From Actinomycetes bacterium (GTDB lineage: Bacteria > Actinomycetota > Actinomycetes > Actinomycetales > Cellulomonadaceae), in the NCBI GenBank assembly GCA_023390875.1, contig JAEWCA010000057.1, positions 1 through 6,349 on the forward strand: a DNA stretch of 6,349 bases, given 5' to 3'. Within the stretch, counting starts at the first letter, position 1, and each line of letters starts with the position of its first letter. Positions 1-6,201 of this stretch are shown one piece after another. The position numbers and the translations under genes were made by a program. The notes beneath the pieces were generated by a model. The model was not told the DNA's origin and ran no database searches. It worked only from the letters and a program-made list of their open reading frames with translations.

Positions 1-311
1 CGGTCGCGCTGCCCGGCGACCGCGACCTGCTCGCGGGGCACGACGGCGGGGGAGCGGTCGAGGTAGCACCCGACCGCGACGTCGGCGCCGACGCGCTTGA
101 CGATGGTCCGCTGCACGACGACGATCCGCTCGCGCGCACCGCCGCGGACGTGCACCTCGTCGCCCGGGACCACCTGCGTCGCGGGCTTGGCGCGGTCGCC
201 GTTGACGCGCACGTGACCCGCGCGGCACGCCGCACCGGCCGCCGACCGCGTCGGGAACAGCCGGACGGCCCACGTCCACGCGTCGACCCTGGCTCGTGCG
301 ACCTCTGCCAT
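1..311 (-). CDS. S4-domain RNA-binding protein, Hsp15-like (partial, C-terminus outside window)
   Basis: Reading the minus strand from the ATG at 309-311 gives 103 uninterrupted codons that leave the window at base 1, so the C-terminus is missing. The protein opens MAEVARARVDAWTWAVRLF and continues with TRSAA, CRAGHVRVNG and KPATQVVPGDEV. This is the S4 RNA-binding fold (two helices, then the GHVRVNG strand turn and a PGDxV strand), as in heat-shock protein 15 and ribosomal protein S4. In characterised Hsp15 the domain binds stalled 50S subunits that carry a nascent chain; here that role is inferred from the family only. Residues after the S4 domain (ERIVVVQRTIVKRVGADVAVGCYLD) resemble the basic tail of actinobacterial homologues. 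A Shine-Dalgarno AGAGG lies at 320-324, 8 bases before the ATG, supporting this start. It is divergent from the CE3 esterase at 448. RluB-type pseudouridine synthases also carry S4 domains, but the Trp-rich start fits the small Hsp15-like proteins better. Confidence 0.9.
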   Translation of the reverse strand, partial: MAEVARARVDAWTWAVRLFPTRSAAGAACRAGHVRVNGDRAKPATQVVPGDEVHVRGGARERIVVVQRTIVKRVGADVAVGCYLDRSPAVVPREQVAVAGQRD

Positions 312-333
312 CCCTCGAGCCTCTCACGGCGTC

Positions 334-343
334 GAAACGCTTC
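334..343. promoter_or_regulatory. Candidate LacI-family operator upstream of the CE3 esterase
   Basis: GAAACGCTTC is an imperfect palindrome (8 of 10 positions symmetric) with the central CG flanked by AA and TT that is typical of LacI-family operators. It stands out as AT-containing sequence in a very GC-rich intergenic region. Its core AAACGCTT (335-342) recurs on the minus strand at 4211-4218, just upstream of the pectate lyase. It sits 104 bases before the esterase start and 22 bases before the divergent S4 gene start, so it could act on either; the match with the lyase makes the esterase the likelier target. No regulator gene is in the window. Confidence 0.5.
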
Positions 344-436
344 ATGGCCGTGTTCGTCGCGACCCTTCCCGCCACGCTCGGCGGTGGTGGGCCGCCGCCC
401 GCCGGTCGGGCGAGGAAGCCCGCCCCCGTGCGCCCC

Positions 437-443
437 GGGAGGA
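437..443 (+). promoter_or_regulatory. Ribosome binding site of the CE3 esterase
   Basis: GGGAGGA lies 4 bases before the ATG at 448, a near-perfect Shine-Dalgarno with short spacing. It fixes this start over other in-frame candidates, and the peptide that follows is immediately a signal sequence. In the leader just before it, CGGGC (407-411) and GCCCG (418-422) could form a small 5 bp hairpin of unknown significance. Confidence 0.8.
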
Positions 444-447
444 CCCC

Positions 448-1581
448 ATGACGACCCGTCCGACGACCCGCCTCACCCGCCTGCTCGCCGGCGTGGTCGG
501 CGTGCTCGCCCTGCTGCTCGGCGGGGCGCTCGCGCTCGCCGGCCCCACCGCGGCGGCCGACCCGGTGCGCGTCATGACGCTCGGCGACTCGATCACGGGT
601 TCGCCGGGCTGCTGGCGGGCGCTGCTGTGGCAGAAGCTCCAGCAGACCGGCCACCCGAACGTCGACATGGTCGGCACGCTGCCCGCGCAGGGCTGCGGGT
701 TCGCCTACGACGGCGACAACGAGGGCCACGGCGGCTACCTCGTGACGAACGTGGCGGACCAGGGCCTGCTCGTGGGCTGGCTCGCGTCGACCCGGCCGGA
801 CGTGGTCGTCATGCACTTCGGCACCAACGACGTGTGGAGCAACCGGTCGACGCAGCAGATCCTCGCCGCGTACACGACGCTCGTGAACCAGATGCGCGCG
901 AGCAACCCGCGCATGAAGGTGCTGGTCGCGCAGATCATCCCGGTCGCGCCGTCGTTGTGCGCCGAGTGCCCCGCGCGCACGACGACCCTGAACGCCGCGA
1001 TCCCTGGATGGGCCGCCGGCCTGACGACCGCCACGTCGCCGATCACCGTCGTCGACCAGTGGACCGGCTGGGTCCCCGCGACCGACACGGGCGACGGCGT
1101 GCACCCGAACGACGCAGGCACCGTGAAGATGGCCGACCGCTGGTACCCGGCGGTCGCGGCGGCGCTCGACGGCACGGCTCCGACGACGACCCCCACGCCG
1201 ACCCCGACCCCCAGCCCGACGCGCACGCCCACCCCGACGCCGAGCGCCAGCCCGACGTACACGATGCCGCCGGTGCCGCCCGGCACGCCCGGCTGCATCG
1301 CGACGTACACGCTGGCCAGCACGTGGCCGGGCGGGTTCGTCGCGAGCATCCGCGTCACGGCGGTGGGCGCGCCGATCACCGGCTGGCGCGTGACGTTCTC
1401 GCTGCCGGACGGCCAGGTCGCGAACTTCTGGAGCGCGCAGCTCACGCTGACCTCGGGTGACGCCAAGCAGTTCGGCAACGCCGCGTGGAACGGCTCGCTC
1501 GGGGTCGGCCAGTCGGCCGAGCTCGGCTTCCAGGGCACCGGCGACGGCCGGGCGGAGGGCGTGAACTGCTCACCCGCCTGA
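448..1581 (+). CDS. Secreted CE3-type acetyl xylan esterase (GDSL/SGNH hydrolase) with C-terminal CBM2
   Basis: A 377-residue exported esterase predicted to remove O-acetyl groups from xylan. Residues 1-37 are a Sec-type signal peptide: basic start (TRPTTRLTR), long Leu/Val/Ala core, likely cleavage after TAAA. The SGNH domain spans about 40-242. Block I is TLGDSIT with nucleophile Ser48, block II has the HGGY glycine near 95-96, block III is GTND with Asn127, and block V is GDGVHPND with Asp216 and His219, so the catalytic set is complete. DMVGT, EGHGGY and the KMADRWYPAV ending are typical of carbohydrate esterase family 3. Cys171 and Cys174 form a CxxC (CAEC), and Cys55 and Cys83 are also available for disulfides. 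A Thr/Pro linker (about 244-279) leads to a family 2 carbohydrate-binding module, about 281-376, bounded by Cys283 and Cys374 with the usual Trp residues at 293, 313, 328 and 347. CBM2 binds cellulose or xylan and holds the enzyme on the cell wall. The exact substrate is inferred from the family; other acyl-sugar esters are possible. Confidence 0.93.
   Translation: MTTRPTTRLTRLLAGVVGVLALLLGGALALAGPTAAADPVRVMTLGDSITGSPGCWRALLWQKLQQTGHPNVDMVGTLPAQGCGFAYDGDNEGHGGYLVTNVADQGLLVGWLASTRPDVVVMHFGTNDVWSNRSTQQILAAYTTLVNQMRASNPRMKVLVAQIIPVAPSLCAECPARTTTLNAAIPGWAAGLTTATSPITVVDQWTGWVPATDTGDGVHPNDAGTVKMADRWYPAVAAALDGTAPTTTPTPTPTPSPTRTPTPTPSASPTYTMPPVPPGTPGCIATYTLASTWPGGFVASIRVTAVGAPITGWRVTFSLPDGQVANFWSAQLTLTSGDAKQFGNAAWNGSLGVGQSAELGFQGTGDGRAEGVNCSPA
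1177..1272 (+). repeat. Thr/Pro linker coding repeat in the CE3 esterase
   Basis: Residues about 244-275 are alternating Thr-Pro with a few Ser and Arg, encoded by short near-repeats of ACGCCC/ACCCCG. It is a flexible, probably O-glycosylated linker separating catalytic and binding modules, common in actinobacterial cellulases. The DNA repetition follows from the amino-acid composition and needs no other explanation. Confidence 0.85.
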
Positions 1582-1587
1582 CGTGCT

Positions 1588-1599
1588 TACCGTGGGGGC
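1588..1599 (+). promoter_or_regulatory. Candidate -10 element for a leaderless amidohydrolase transcript
   Basis: TACCGT (1588-1593) matches the actinobacterial -10 pattern TANNNT and ends 6 bases before the A of the ATG at 1600. With that spacing transcription would begin at or next to the start codon, giving a leaderless mRNA. No good Shine-Dalgarno precedes the ATG (only a G run, 1594-1598, directly against it), which fits. No convincing -35 hexamer is visible. The same arrangement recurs before the gene at 6214. Confidence 0.5.
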
Positions 1600-2832
1600 A
1601 TGCCTCCCACCGCACCTCAGGTCGTCGCGATCACCGGCGGCCACGTCGTCCCCGTCTCCAGCGCGCCGGTCCCCGGCGGCACCGTCGTCGTCACCGACGG
1701 GCGGATCACCGCCGTCGGCACCGACGTCACGGTGCCCGCCGGGGCCCGGGTGATCGACGCGACCGGTCGCTGGGTGCTGCCCGGGTTCGTCGAGGCGCAC
1801 GGCCACGTCGGACTGCACGAGGAGGGCGAGGGCCCCGCGGGCGACGACACGAACGAGATGGTCACGCCGAACACGGCCGGGGTCCGCGCGGTCGACGCGG
1901 TGAACATCGAGGACGAGGGCTTCCGCGACGCGCTCGTCGGCGGCATCACGTCGGTCGTCGTGAAGCCCGGGTCGGGCAACCCGATCGGCGGGCAGTCGGT
2001 GGCGATGAAGACGTGGGGCGGCCGCACGGTCGACGAGCAGGTCATCTCGGCGTCGGTGAGCGTGAAGTCGGCGCTCGGCGAGAACCCGAAGCGCGTCTAC
2101 GGGCAGCGCACCCAGCTGCCGTCGACCCGGCTCGGCACCGCGTTCGTCATCCGGGAGGCGTTCACGAAGGCGCGGAACTACGCGACGGCCCGGGCCGCGG
2201 CGTCGTCGAAGGGTGAGCCGTTCGCGACCGACCTCACGCTCGAGACGCTGGCCCGCGTGCTCGACGGCGAGCTCGTCTGGGACCAGCACACGCACCGCCA
2301 CGACGACATCGCGACCGCCCTGCGGCTGGCCGACGAGTTCGGCTACCGCCTCGTCGTCAACCACGGCACCGAGGCGCACAAGATCGCCGACGTGCTCGCC
2401 GAGCGGGACGTGCCCGTCGTGTTCGGGCCGCTGTTCACGAGCCGCTCGAAGGTCGAGCTGCGCGACCGGGCCATCGCGAACCTCGCGGCGCTCGCGGCCG
2501 CCGGCGTGCGGGTCGCGATCACGACCGACCACCCGGTCGTGCCGATCAACTTCCTGGTCCACCAGGCGACGCTCGCGGTCAAGGAAGGTCTGCCGCGGCA
2601 GACCGCGCTCGAGGCGCTCACGGTCAACCCGGCGGAGTTCTTCGGGCTGTCGGAGCGCGTCGGCGCACTCGAGGCCGGGCGCGACGGCGACGTCGTCGTG
2701 TGGTCGGGCGACCCGCTCGACGTGCACTCCCGCGCGGAGCACGTGCTGGTCGAGGGCCGGACCGTGTACACGTGGGACCACGACGCGCACCGCGGGCGGG
2801 TCGTCGAGCGCGCGGAGCGCTTCGGCGCCTGA
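1600..2832 (+). CDS. Amidohydrolase-superfamily protein, imidazolonepropionase-related group, substrate unknown
   Basis: A 410-residue metal-dependent hydrolase with no signal peptide, so cytoplasmic. The N-terminal part (about 5-60) is the small beta-sandwich typical of the family (TVVVTDGRITAVG, VIDATGRWVLPG). It leads into PGFVEAHGH, where His67 and His69 form the HxH metal ligands. Further candidate ligands or active-site residues are His230, His232 and His234 (WDQHTHRHDD), His255 and His260 (VNHGTEAHK), and Asp310 (ITTDHPV) near the end of the TIM barrel. The segments KPGSGNPIGGQ (122-132) and ALGENPKRVYG (158-168) are hallmarks of an amidohydrolase group related to imidazolonepropionase. 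The C-terminal strand set GALEAGRDGDVVVWSGDPL closes the sandwich domain. No hut genes are nearby, so imidazolonepropionase itself is unlikely; cyclic amide or peptide-like substrates are possible but unproven. It starts 18 bases after the CE3 stop with no terminator between, so read-through is likely in addition to its own promoter. Confidence 0.93.
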   Translation: MPPTAPQVVAITGGHVVPVSSAPVPGGTVVVTDGRITAVGTDVTVPAGARVIDATGRWVLPGFVEAHGHVGLHEEGEGPAGDDTNEMVTPNTAGVRAVDAVNIEDEGFRDALVGGITSVVVKPGSGNPIGGQSVAMKTWGGRTVDEQVISASVSVKSALGENPKRVYGQRTQLPSTRLGTAFVIREAFTKARNYATARAAASSKGEPFATDLTLETLARVLDGELVWDQHTHRHDDIATALRLADEFGYRLVVNHGTEAHKIADVLAERDVPVVFGPLFTSRSKVELRDRAIANLAALAAAGVRVAITTDHPVVPINFLVHQATLAVKEGLPRQTALEALTVNPAEFFGLSERVGALEAGRDGDVVVWSGDPLDVHSRAEHVLVEGRTVYTWDHDAHRGRVVERAERFGA

Positions 2833-2882
2833 GCGACGGCCGGCGCCGCCCCCCGAGTGGTCCCGAGGGGCGGCGCGGTCGC
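2833..2882. terminator. Bidirectional stem-loop terminator between convergent genes
   Basis: GCGCCGCCCC (2843-2852) and GGGGCGGCGC (2867-2876) form a perfect 10 bp GC-only stem with a 14-base loop. GCGAC (2833-2837) and GTCGC (2878-2882) can extend the base by 5 bp across a bulge. It fills the 51 bases between the amidohydrolase stop and the pectate lyase stop. Because pairing is Watson-Crick throughout, it folds equally on both strands and can end both convergent transcripts. There is no U tract, which is usual for high-GC actinobacterial terminators. Confidence 0.85.
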
Positions 2883-2883
2883 G

Positions 2884-4191
2884 TCACTTGTAGACGATCG
2901 CCGACGGGTCGTACTGGCACGCGCTGCTCGGGCCGCTGCCGACCTTCGACGGCTCGCCCGACGTCACGCCCTTGTACTGGTCGCAGATCGAGATCTTCTT
3001 CGACGAGTCGCCGATGATCGTCAGGCCCGACAGCGAGGCCTTGTCGCCGAGGTTCGGGTTGATGCCGACCAGGGCCTTGCCCGGTGCGGTGGCCTGGACG
3101 TTCTGCACGACGACCGAGCGCGCGTACTGCGTCTTGCAGTTGCCGCACGAGCGGTACAGCTTGCCGAAGCTCGACACCTGGAAGTTCTTGATGACGAACG
3201 TGCCCGGCCCGTTGTGCTGGAACACCTTGTCGGACGCGCCCTTCGCGCCGCCACCGTCGACCGTCATGACCTGCGACGACGAGCTGCCCTTGAGGGTCGC
3301 GGCGTCCTCCTCGACGTCCTCCCACCACACGTTCTGCAGCGTGCAGGTGCCGGTGCAGTGCACGCCGTCGCCGGCGCCGGAGCCGAGGATGACGTTCTTG
3401 AGGACCGCGCCGTCGGACAGCTGGAACATGGGCGGCTGCGACTCGCTCTGGCCGTCCGACGACAGGCCGTAGTAGCGGACCAGGCCGCCGTCGAACGTGC
3501 CGGAGACGCTGATCGTCGACGAGACCTTCTTCTCGCCCTTGGCGGACGGCCAGGACGGGAACGTGCCGGGGTTCGACGTGGGGCTGCTCGTCGGCGTCGG
3601 CGTCGACGTGGTCGTCGGCGTGGGGGAGGACGTCGGTGTCGTCCCGCCGCTGCCGACCTTCACGAGCTGCCACTGCTGGTGGTACGACTTCGTGTCCGTG
3701 CCCTGGACGATCGCGGCGCCGCTGGACTTCGACGCGTCGGCGACCTGGGCGACCTTGGACGACTTGCGGTTGACGAGCCGCACGTAGTCGCTCTGGTCGA
3801 CGAGCGAGAACTGCTGGCTGGTCGCGCTCGTGTCGGTCTGCTGGACGATCGCTGCGCCGTCGCTCGTGCTGCCGCCGCTGACCGACAGGACCTTGCCCGA
3901 CCCGCGGTTCTGCAGCGCGTAGTAGCCGCTGCCCGCGGAGACGAAGCGGAACTGCTGCGACGTGGCGTCGGTGCGGGTGCTCTGGACGAGGGCGGCGCCG
4001 TCGGACGTCGAGCCGTTCTTGACGTCCAGGGCGAGCCCGCTCTTGCGCGAGACGAGCACGTACCAGGCGGAGCCGTCGGGCGTGGTGGCCGAGGCGGACG
4101 GTGCGACCGCGACGGCGACCGTGCTGCCGAGGACGGCGGCGACGGCGAGCGCGACGGTCTGTCGTAGGCGGGTGGTGCGTCGGGATGTCAC
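2884..4191 (-). CDS. Secreted pectate lyase, family PL3, with N-terminal ricin-type lectin domain
   Basis: A 435-residue exported enzyme that cleaves de-esterified pectin (polygalacturonate) by calcium-dependent beta-elimination. The signal peptide is about 1-35 (MTSRRTTRLRQ, Ala/Val core, cleavage near SASA). A ricin B-like beta-trefoil (about 38-179, CBM13-like) follows, with three repeats ending SQQF (78-81), SQQF (125-128) and HQQW (171-174). A Ser/Thr/Pro linker (184-208) leads to the PL3 parallel beta-helix (about 211-435). Diagnostic PL3 blocks are GDGVHC (274-279), NVWWEDVEEDA (287-297), SDKV.QHNGPGT (320-331) and GKLYRSCGNC (343-352). By comparison with Pel-15A from memory, Asp275, Glu295 and Asp296 would bind calcium, and Lys301, Lys322, Lys344 and Arg347 would serve substrate binding and catalysis; all are present. 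I place the start at the GTG, 4191, because GGAGG (4196-4200) precedes it by 4 bases. An in-frame ATG at 4236 would add 15 non-signal-like residues and swallow the operator at 4208-4221. Confidence 0.95.
   Translation of the reverse strand: MTSRRTTRLRQTVALAVAAVLGSTVAVAVAPSASATTPDGSAWYVLVSRKSGLALDVKNGSTSDGAALVQSTRTDATSQQFRFVSAGSGYYALQNRGSGKVLSVSGGSTSDGAAIVQQTDTSATSQQFSLVDQSDYVRLVNRKSSKVAQVADASKSSGAAIVQGTDTKSYHQQWQLVKVGSGGTTPTSSPTPTTTSTPTPTSSPTSNPGTFPSWPSAKGEKKVSSTISVSGTFDGGLVRYYGLSSDGQSESQPPMFQLSDGAVLKNVILGSGAGDGVHCTGTCTLQNVWWEDVEEDAATLKGSSSSQVMTVDGGGAKGASDKVFQHNGPGTFVIKNFQVSSFGKLYRSCGNCKTQYARSVVVQNVQATAPGKALVGINPNLGDKASLSGLTIIGDSSKKISICDQYKGVTSGEPSKVGSGPSSACQYDPSAIVYK
3568..3642 (-). repeat. 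Ser/Thr/Pro linker coding repeat in the pectate lyase
   Basis: Residues about 184-208 are nearly all Thr, Ser and Pro, encoded by GTCGGCGTC-like near-repeats (plus-strand reading). This is the flexible spacer between the ricin-type lectin domain and the PL3 domain, analogous to the linker in the CE3 esterase. It ends before FPSWPSAKG, where the catalytic domain begins. Confidence 0.85.
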
Positions 4192-4195
4192 GAGG

Positions 4196-4200
4196 CCTCC
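4196..4200 (-). promoter_or_regulatory. Ribosome binding site of the pectate lyase
   Basis: On the minus strand GGAGG is followed by CCTC and then the GTG start at 4191. The 4-base spacing equals that of the CE3 esterase. It decides the start in favour of the GTG over the upstream in-frame ATG at 4236. Confidence 0.8.
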
Positions 4201-4207
4201 ATGGGTT

Positions 4208-4221
4208 GGTAAGCGTTTGCC
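4208..4221. promoter_or_regulatory. LacI-family operator upstream of the pectate lyase
   Basis: GGTAAGCGTTTGCC (plus strand) is a 14-base imperfect palindrome with 10 of 14 positions symmetric and the central CG typical of LacI-family operators. On the minus strand it reads GGCAAACGCTTACC and contains the AAACGCTT octamer also found upstream of the CE3 esterase (335-342). It lies 17 bases before the GTG start, between the Shine-Dalgarno and the expected promoter, where a bound repressor would block transcription. It overlaps a larger set of inverted repeats (TTGGT 4206-4210 with ACCAA 4227-4231; CCGTG 4220-4224 with CACGG 4234-4238). I could not find a convincing -35/-10 pair for this gene. 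Confidence 0.65.
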
Positions 4222-4349
4222 GTGACACCAAACCACGGTTCGGCACCCCCAAGGTCGGATATGAGAGGTTTCACACGATCTCGACCGGTCCAGACTTTCG
4301 ACGGCGGTGCGCCGACTGCGTCACGCGCCGTGACGAGCCCGGACGCACG

Positions 4350-4387
4350 GAGGGCGCCGCCCCGCCGGTCGGCAGGACGACGCCCTC
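4350..4387 (-). terminator. Strand-specific terminator of pgi
   Basis: In the minus-strand RNA the arm GAGGGCGUCGUCCU (4387-4374) pairs with GGGGCGGCGCCCUC (4363-4350) over 14 bp, including three G-U wobbles, with a 10-base loop GCCGACCGGC that can itself pair GCC with GGC. In a plus-strand RNA the wobble positions would become A-C mismatches, so the hairpin is much weaker there. This orientation preference, and its place 11 bases after the pgi stop, argue that it ends the pgi transcript before the pectate lyase control region. No U tract follows. Confidence 0.75.
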
Positions 4388-4393
4388 GGGCGG

Positions 4394-4410
4394 CTGCGTC
4401 AGTGACGCAG
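4394..4410. repeat. Palindrome overlapping the pgi stop codon
   Basis: CTGCGTCAGTGACGCAG is symmetric at all 8 flanking pairs around a single central base. It covers the last codons of pgi and its TGA stop (4399-4401), so the mRNA could fold into a 7 bp hairpin with the stop codon at the edge of its 3-base loop. It lies 6 bases before the pgi terminator stem. It may be an auxiliary part of the terminator, a protein-binding site, or chance; nothing in the sequence decides. Confidence 0.55.
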
Positions 4411-6081
4411 CTCGAGGTACTTCGCGATGAGCGCCTTCGTCGACGGGTCCTGCGCGTCCAGCGCCGACGCGTCCCCCTCGACCGCGGGCGCGATCTCGGT
4501 CGCGAGCTTCTTGCCGAGCTCCACGCCCCACTGGTCGAAGGAGTCGATGCCCCAGACGACGCCCTGCACGAACGTGATGTGCTCGTACAGCGCGATGAGC
4601 TGGCCCAGCACCGACGGCGTGAGCGACGGCGCGAGGATCGACGTCGTCGGGCGGTTCCCGGAGAACACGCGCGCCGGCACGATGTCCTCCGCGGTGCCCT
4701 CGGCCCGCACCTCGTTGGCCGTCTTGCCGAACGCGAGCGCCTTCGTCTGGGCGAAGTAGTTCGCGAGGAACAGCGCGTGCACGTCGGTGTCGCCGTCCTT
4801 CAGCGGGTGCGCCGGGTTCGCGACGGCGATGAAGTCGGCGGGGATGAGCCGGGTGCCCTGGTGGATGAGCTGGTAGAACGCGTGCTGGCCGTTGGTGCCG
4901 GGCTCGCCCCAGAACACCTCGCCCGTCTGCGTCGTCACGGGTGTGCCGTCCCAGCGCACCGACTTGCCGTTCGACTCCATCGTGAGCTGCTGCAGGTACG
5001 CCGGGAAGCGGTGCAGGTACTGCGCGTACGGCAGCACGGCGTGCGTGTGCGCGCCGAGGAAGTTGACGTACCAGACGTTGAGCAGCCCCATCAGCACCGG
5101 CACGTTGCGCTCGAACGGCGTCGTCGCGACGTGCTCGTCGACCGCGTGGAAGCCCGCGAGGAAGTCGCGGAACCCGTCCGGCCCGATCGCGATCGCGAGC
5201 GACGTGCCGATCGCGGAGTCCACGGAGTACCGGCCGCCGACCCAGTCCCAGAAGCCGAACGCGTTGGCGGGGTCGATGCCGAACGCCGCGACCTTGTCGA
5301 GCGCCGTGGACACCGCGACGAAGTGCTTCGCGACAGCGTCCGTGCGCGCGGCGTCGTCGTCCGCGAGGTGACCGGCCGCCGCGAGCCGCTCCCACAGCCA
5401 GGCACGGGCCAGGCGCGCGTTCGTGAGCGTCTCGAGCGTGCCGAACGTCTTCGACGCGACGATGAACAGGGTCGTCGTCGGGTCGAGGTCCTTGACCTTC
5501 TCGGCCAGGTCGGTCGGGTCGATGTTCGAGACGAAGCGGACCTCGAGGCCGTCCTGCACGTACGGCTTGAGGGCCTCGTACGCCATGACCGGGCCGAGGT
5601 CGGAGCCGCCGATGCCGATGTTGACGACCGTGCGCACCCGCTCGCCCGTCACGCCGGTCCACGCGCCCGAGCGCACCTTGTCGGCGAACGCGGAGACCTT
5701 CGCGAGGACCTCCTGCACGTCGTGGTCGACGTCCTGCCCGTCGACGACGAGGGCCGGCTGCGCACCCGCCGGGCGGCGCAGGGCCGTGTGCAGCACCGCG
5801 CGGTCCTCGGTCACGTTGATGTGGTCGCCGCGCAGCATCGCCTGCAGGCGGTCGTCGAGCCCGACCTCCTGCGCGAGCCGGACGAGCAGCGCGAGCGTCT
5901 CGTCGGTGACGAGGTTCTTCGACAGGTCGACGTGCAGGTCCGCCAGCGGGAGGGAGAGGCGCTCGGCACGGCCCGGGTCGGCGGCGAACCAGCCACGCAG
6001 GTCCGCGTGCAGGGTCGACTCGTGGGCGCTGAGGTCCTGCCAGGCGCTCGTGGTGGTCGCGTCGACGGGTGGCGTGGGCAT
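4399..6081 (-). CDS. pgi: Glucose-6-phosphate isomerase
   Basis: A 560-residue cytoplasmic enzyme interconverting glucose 6-phosphate and fructose 6-phosphate in glycolysis and gluconeogenesis, close to the 549 residues of E. coli Pgi and so full length. Two SIS sugar-phosphate domains are recognisable. GIGGSDLGP (156-164) and SKTFGTLET (210-218) form the phosphate-binding loops. The first family signature is DWVGGRYS (279-286) and the second is [17 protein letters not shown] (511-527). Expected catalytic residues are all present: Glu369 (MESNGK), His400 (GQHAFYQ) and Lys524 (ELGKK), with Arg284 in the GGR motif. The ATG at 6081 is preceded by AGAGGGAG (6087-6094) 5 bases away, a good Shine-Dalgarno. 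It is transcribed alone, divergent from the membrane protein at 6214 and separated from the pectate lyase downstream by its own terminator. Sequence and base composition look native and ordinary. Confidence 0.98.
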   Translation of the reverse strand: MPTPPVDATTTSAWQDLSAHESTLHADLRGWFAADPGRAERLSLPLADLHVDLSKNLVTDETLALLVRLAQEVGLDDRLQAMLRGDHINVTEDRAVLHTALRRPAGAQPALVVDGQDVDHDVQEVLAKVSAFADKVRSGAWTGVTGERVRTVVNIGIGGSDLGPVMAYEALKPYVQDGLEVRFVSNIDPTDLAEKVKDLDPTTTLFIVASKTFGTLETLTNARLARAWLWERLAAAGHLADDDAARTDAVAKHFVAVSTALDKVAAFGIDPANAFGFWDWVGGRYSVDSAIGTSLAIAIGPDGFRDFLAGFHAVDEHVATTPFERNVPVLMGLLNVWYVNFLGAHTHAVLPYAQYLHRFPAYLQQLTMESNGKSVRWDGTPVTTQTGEVFWGEPGTNGQHAFYQLIHQGTRLIPADFIAVANPAHPLKDGDTDVHALFLANYFAQTKALAFGKTANEVRAEGTAEDIVPARVFSGNRPTTSILAPSLTPSVLGQLIALYEHITFVQGVVWGIDSFDQWGVELGKKLATEIAPAVEGDASALDAQDPSTKALIAKYLELRH

Positions 6082-6086
6082 GGAGA

Positions 6087-6094
6087 CTCCCTCT
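6087..6094 (-). promoter_or_regulatory. Ribosome binding site of pgi
   Basis: Minus-strand AGAGGGAG precedes the ATG at 6081 by 5 bases and supports that start. Unlike the flanking divergent gene at 6214, pgi is translated from a leadered mRNA. Confidence 0.75.
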
Positions 6095-6141
6095 GTGACG
6101 GGTGGACGGCGGCGACTGCGCGGCAGCGGGCGGCCGCGTCC

Positions 6142-6169
6142 AACCTAGTGCGCGGTGGGAGGGGGTCGC
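6142..6169 (-). promoter_or_regulatory. Possible pgi promoter
   Basis: Minus-strand TAGGTT (6142-6147) fits the TANNNT -10 pattern. GCGACC (6164-6169) lies 16 bases upstream and shares only the GAC of a -35 hexamer. The leader to the start codon would be about 55 bases. This is the best candidate in the 132-base divergent intergenic region, but the -35 match is weak. Confidence 0.3.
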
Positions 6170-6201
6170 ACGGGACGTCCGGTGCTTGCGCGGGGTGTGC
6201 C

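Noticed and set aside
1177..1272. Tandem repeat or repeat-array element in the esterase gene.
   Set aside because: The repetition is explained by the Thr/Pro linker codons; there are no spacers or conserved repeat units.
150..1460. A 436-codon plus-strand frame overlapping the CE3 esterase, and a 406-codon minus-strand frame at 1570-2790.
   Set aside because: Both are Arg/Asp/His-rich translations of the wrong frame of well-supported genes.
4192..4236. ATG at 4236 as the pectate lyase start, adding 15 residues.
   Set aside because: It puts uncharged, non-signal residues before the basic signal start, lacks a good Shine-Dalgarno, and would place the operator inside the gene; the GTG at 4191 has GGAGG upstream.
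2624..4252. A 542-codon minus-strand open frame overlapping the pectate lyase in another frame.
   Set aside because: Arg/Pro-rich shadow without motifs, overlapping a convincing lyase frame and the end of the amidohydrolase.
4239..4330. Possible -10/-35 sites for the pectate lyase (such as CATATC at about 4256-4261 on the minus strand).
   Set aside because: No partner hexamer near consensus at 16-18 bases, so I do not annotate a promoter there.
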